Source of the DNA: Candidatus Omnitrophota bacterium
Lineage (GTDB): Bacteria > Omnitrophota > Gorgyraeia > VGKN01
Direction of reading: 5' to 3'
Assembly: GCA_020052955.1 (NCBI GenBank)
Contig: JAGVOB010000106.1
Span: forward strand, 1 to 39,718
Length of the DNA stretch: 39,718 nucleotides
A model generated the notes under the pieces. The model saw nothing but the letters and a program-made list of their open reading frames with translations. It was not told the origin of the DNA and searched no databases. Below are positions 39,563-39,718 of this stretch, piece after piece. The stretch's first letter is position 1. Every line of letters starts with the position of its first letter. The position numbers and the translations under genes are program-made.

Positions 39563-39661
39563 ATGAATAAAAAACAATTAATAATTGCTTGCTTTGTGGT
39601 GGGGGCATTTGCGTATACAGTGAACTTGCCCCGATTTAACGGACACCGAATAGTGGTATAA
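39563..39661 (+). pseudogene. Small exported-protein gene apparently interrupted by an IS
   Basis: The frame from ATG 39563 starts with a normal signal-peptide or membrane-anchor pattern (MNKKQLIIACFVVGAFAYT), then enters the presumed IS left end at 39621 and stops at 39659-39661 after 32 codons. The part before 39621 looks genuine, the part after it reads insertion sequence. The remainder of the gene would lie beyond the element, outside this window. Confidence 0.5.
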
Positions 39662-39718
39662 TAACACAAGGGGGTGTCCTGTGGAACGAAAAAGTAAACG
39701 AAGAAGTCATGGCAGGGA
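39621..39718 (+). mobile_element. Left end of an IS3-like insertion sequence (cut by window edge)
   Basis: From 39621 the sequence reads TGAACTTGCCCCGATTTAAC followed by GGACACC, close in pattern to IS3-family terminal repeats (TGWACTGxCCCC...GGACA). A TATAAT box (39657-39662) with TTTAAC 16 bases before it, then GGGGG and a GTG start at 39681, follow as expected for orfA. The right end is outside the window, so the identification is not complete. Confidence 0.6.
39681..39718 (+). CDS. Start of IS3-like transposase OrfA (partial)
   Basis: Twelve codons from GTG 39681 (MERKSKRRSHGR) reach the window end. The strongly basic start resembles the N-terminus of IS3-family OrfA, whose helix-turn-helix normally begins RR.Y(S)PEFK. 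An AGGGGG site precedes it. Too short for certainty by itself. Confidence 0.5.
   Translation, partial: MERKSKRRSHGR

Overview
The window is a 39.7 kb AT-rich bacterial chromosome segment, almost entirely coding on the + strand (one clear - strand gene, an O-antigen ligase). It carries heptose-pathway genes (gmhA, rfaE2), an O-antigen-type ligase, NlpD-like and SPOR envelope proteins, cobalamin-type radical SAM enzymes and many short intergenic palindromic repeats. I infer a Gram-negative-type uncultivated lineage, most likely Candidatus Omnitrophota; this rests on gene content and style and not on a marker gene.

Region 1 (1-14.7 kb) is a surface polysaccharide/glycolipid cluster: the tail of an upstream gene, an orphan protein, a 902-residue protein with two radical SAM modules, a small coiled-coil membrane protein, two GT4 glycosyltransferases (one with an added beta-sandwich-like tail), a second B12-type radical SAM enzyme, two GT2 glycosyltransferases, a DUF5989 protein, a membrane-anchored SGNH hydrolase, the O-antigen ligase and a flippase-like membrane protein. 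Region 2 (14.7-27.1 kb) is a mostly collinear housekeeping run: Trm112-like protein, aroQ, a TPR protein, an M24 aminopeptidase, efp, accB, accC, an Asp23 protein, an AmaP-like anchor, a phosphofructokinase with PPi-type residues, gmhA, rfaE2, thiD2, thiE, thiC, a PfkB sugar kinase and tRNA-Gly(CCC). Region 3 (27.1-35.6 kb) holds an NlpD-like lipoprotein with a degenerate LytM site, FmdB, an AAA ATPase, a phosphodiesterase, a HIT protein, a dGTPase, a degenerate HD-GYP protein, a small wHTH-like protein, a SPOR protein, a DUF2582 protein and cutA. Region 4 (35.6-39.7 kb) has a repeat-rich gap, a diguanylate cyclase, an intact GAF-HD-GYP protein, a membrane protein, and an IS3-like element that appears to cut a small secreted-protein gene at the window edge.

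The most unusual theme is the intergenic DNA. At least four families of short structured repeats occur, plus further palindromes. One copy (14610-14673) is flanked by a perfect 20-bp direct duplication whose removal restores a longer, directly abutting gene junction, so it looks like a recent insertion. Several repeats supply the stop codon and last residues of the gene before them (a GT4, a GT2, the O-antigen ligase, the flippase, ThiC), and others end in Shine-Dalgarno-like sequence just before a start codon. Together they look like small mobile elements that tolerate, and perhaps favour, insertion at gene junctions.
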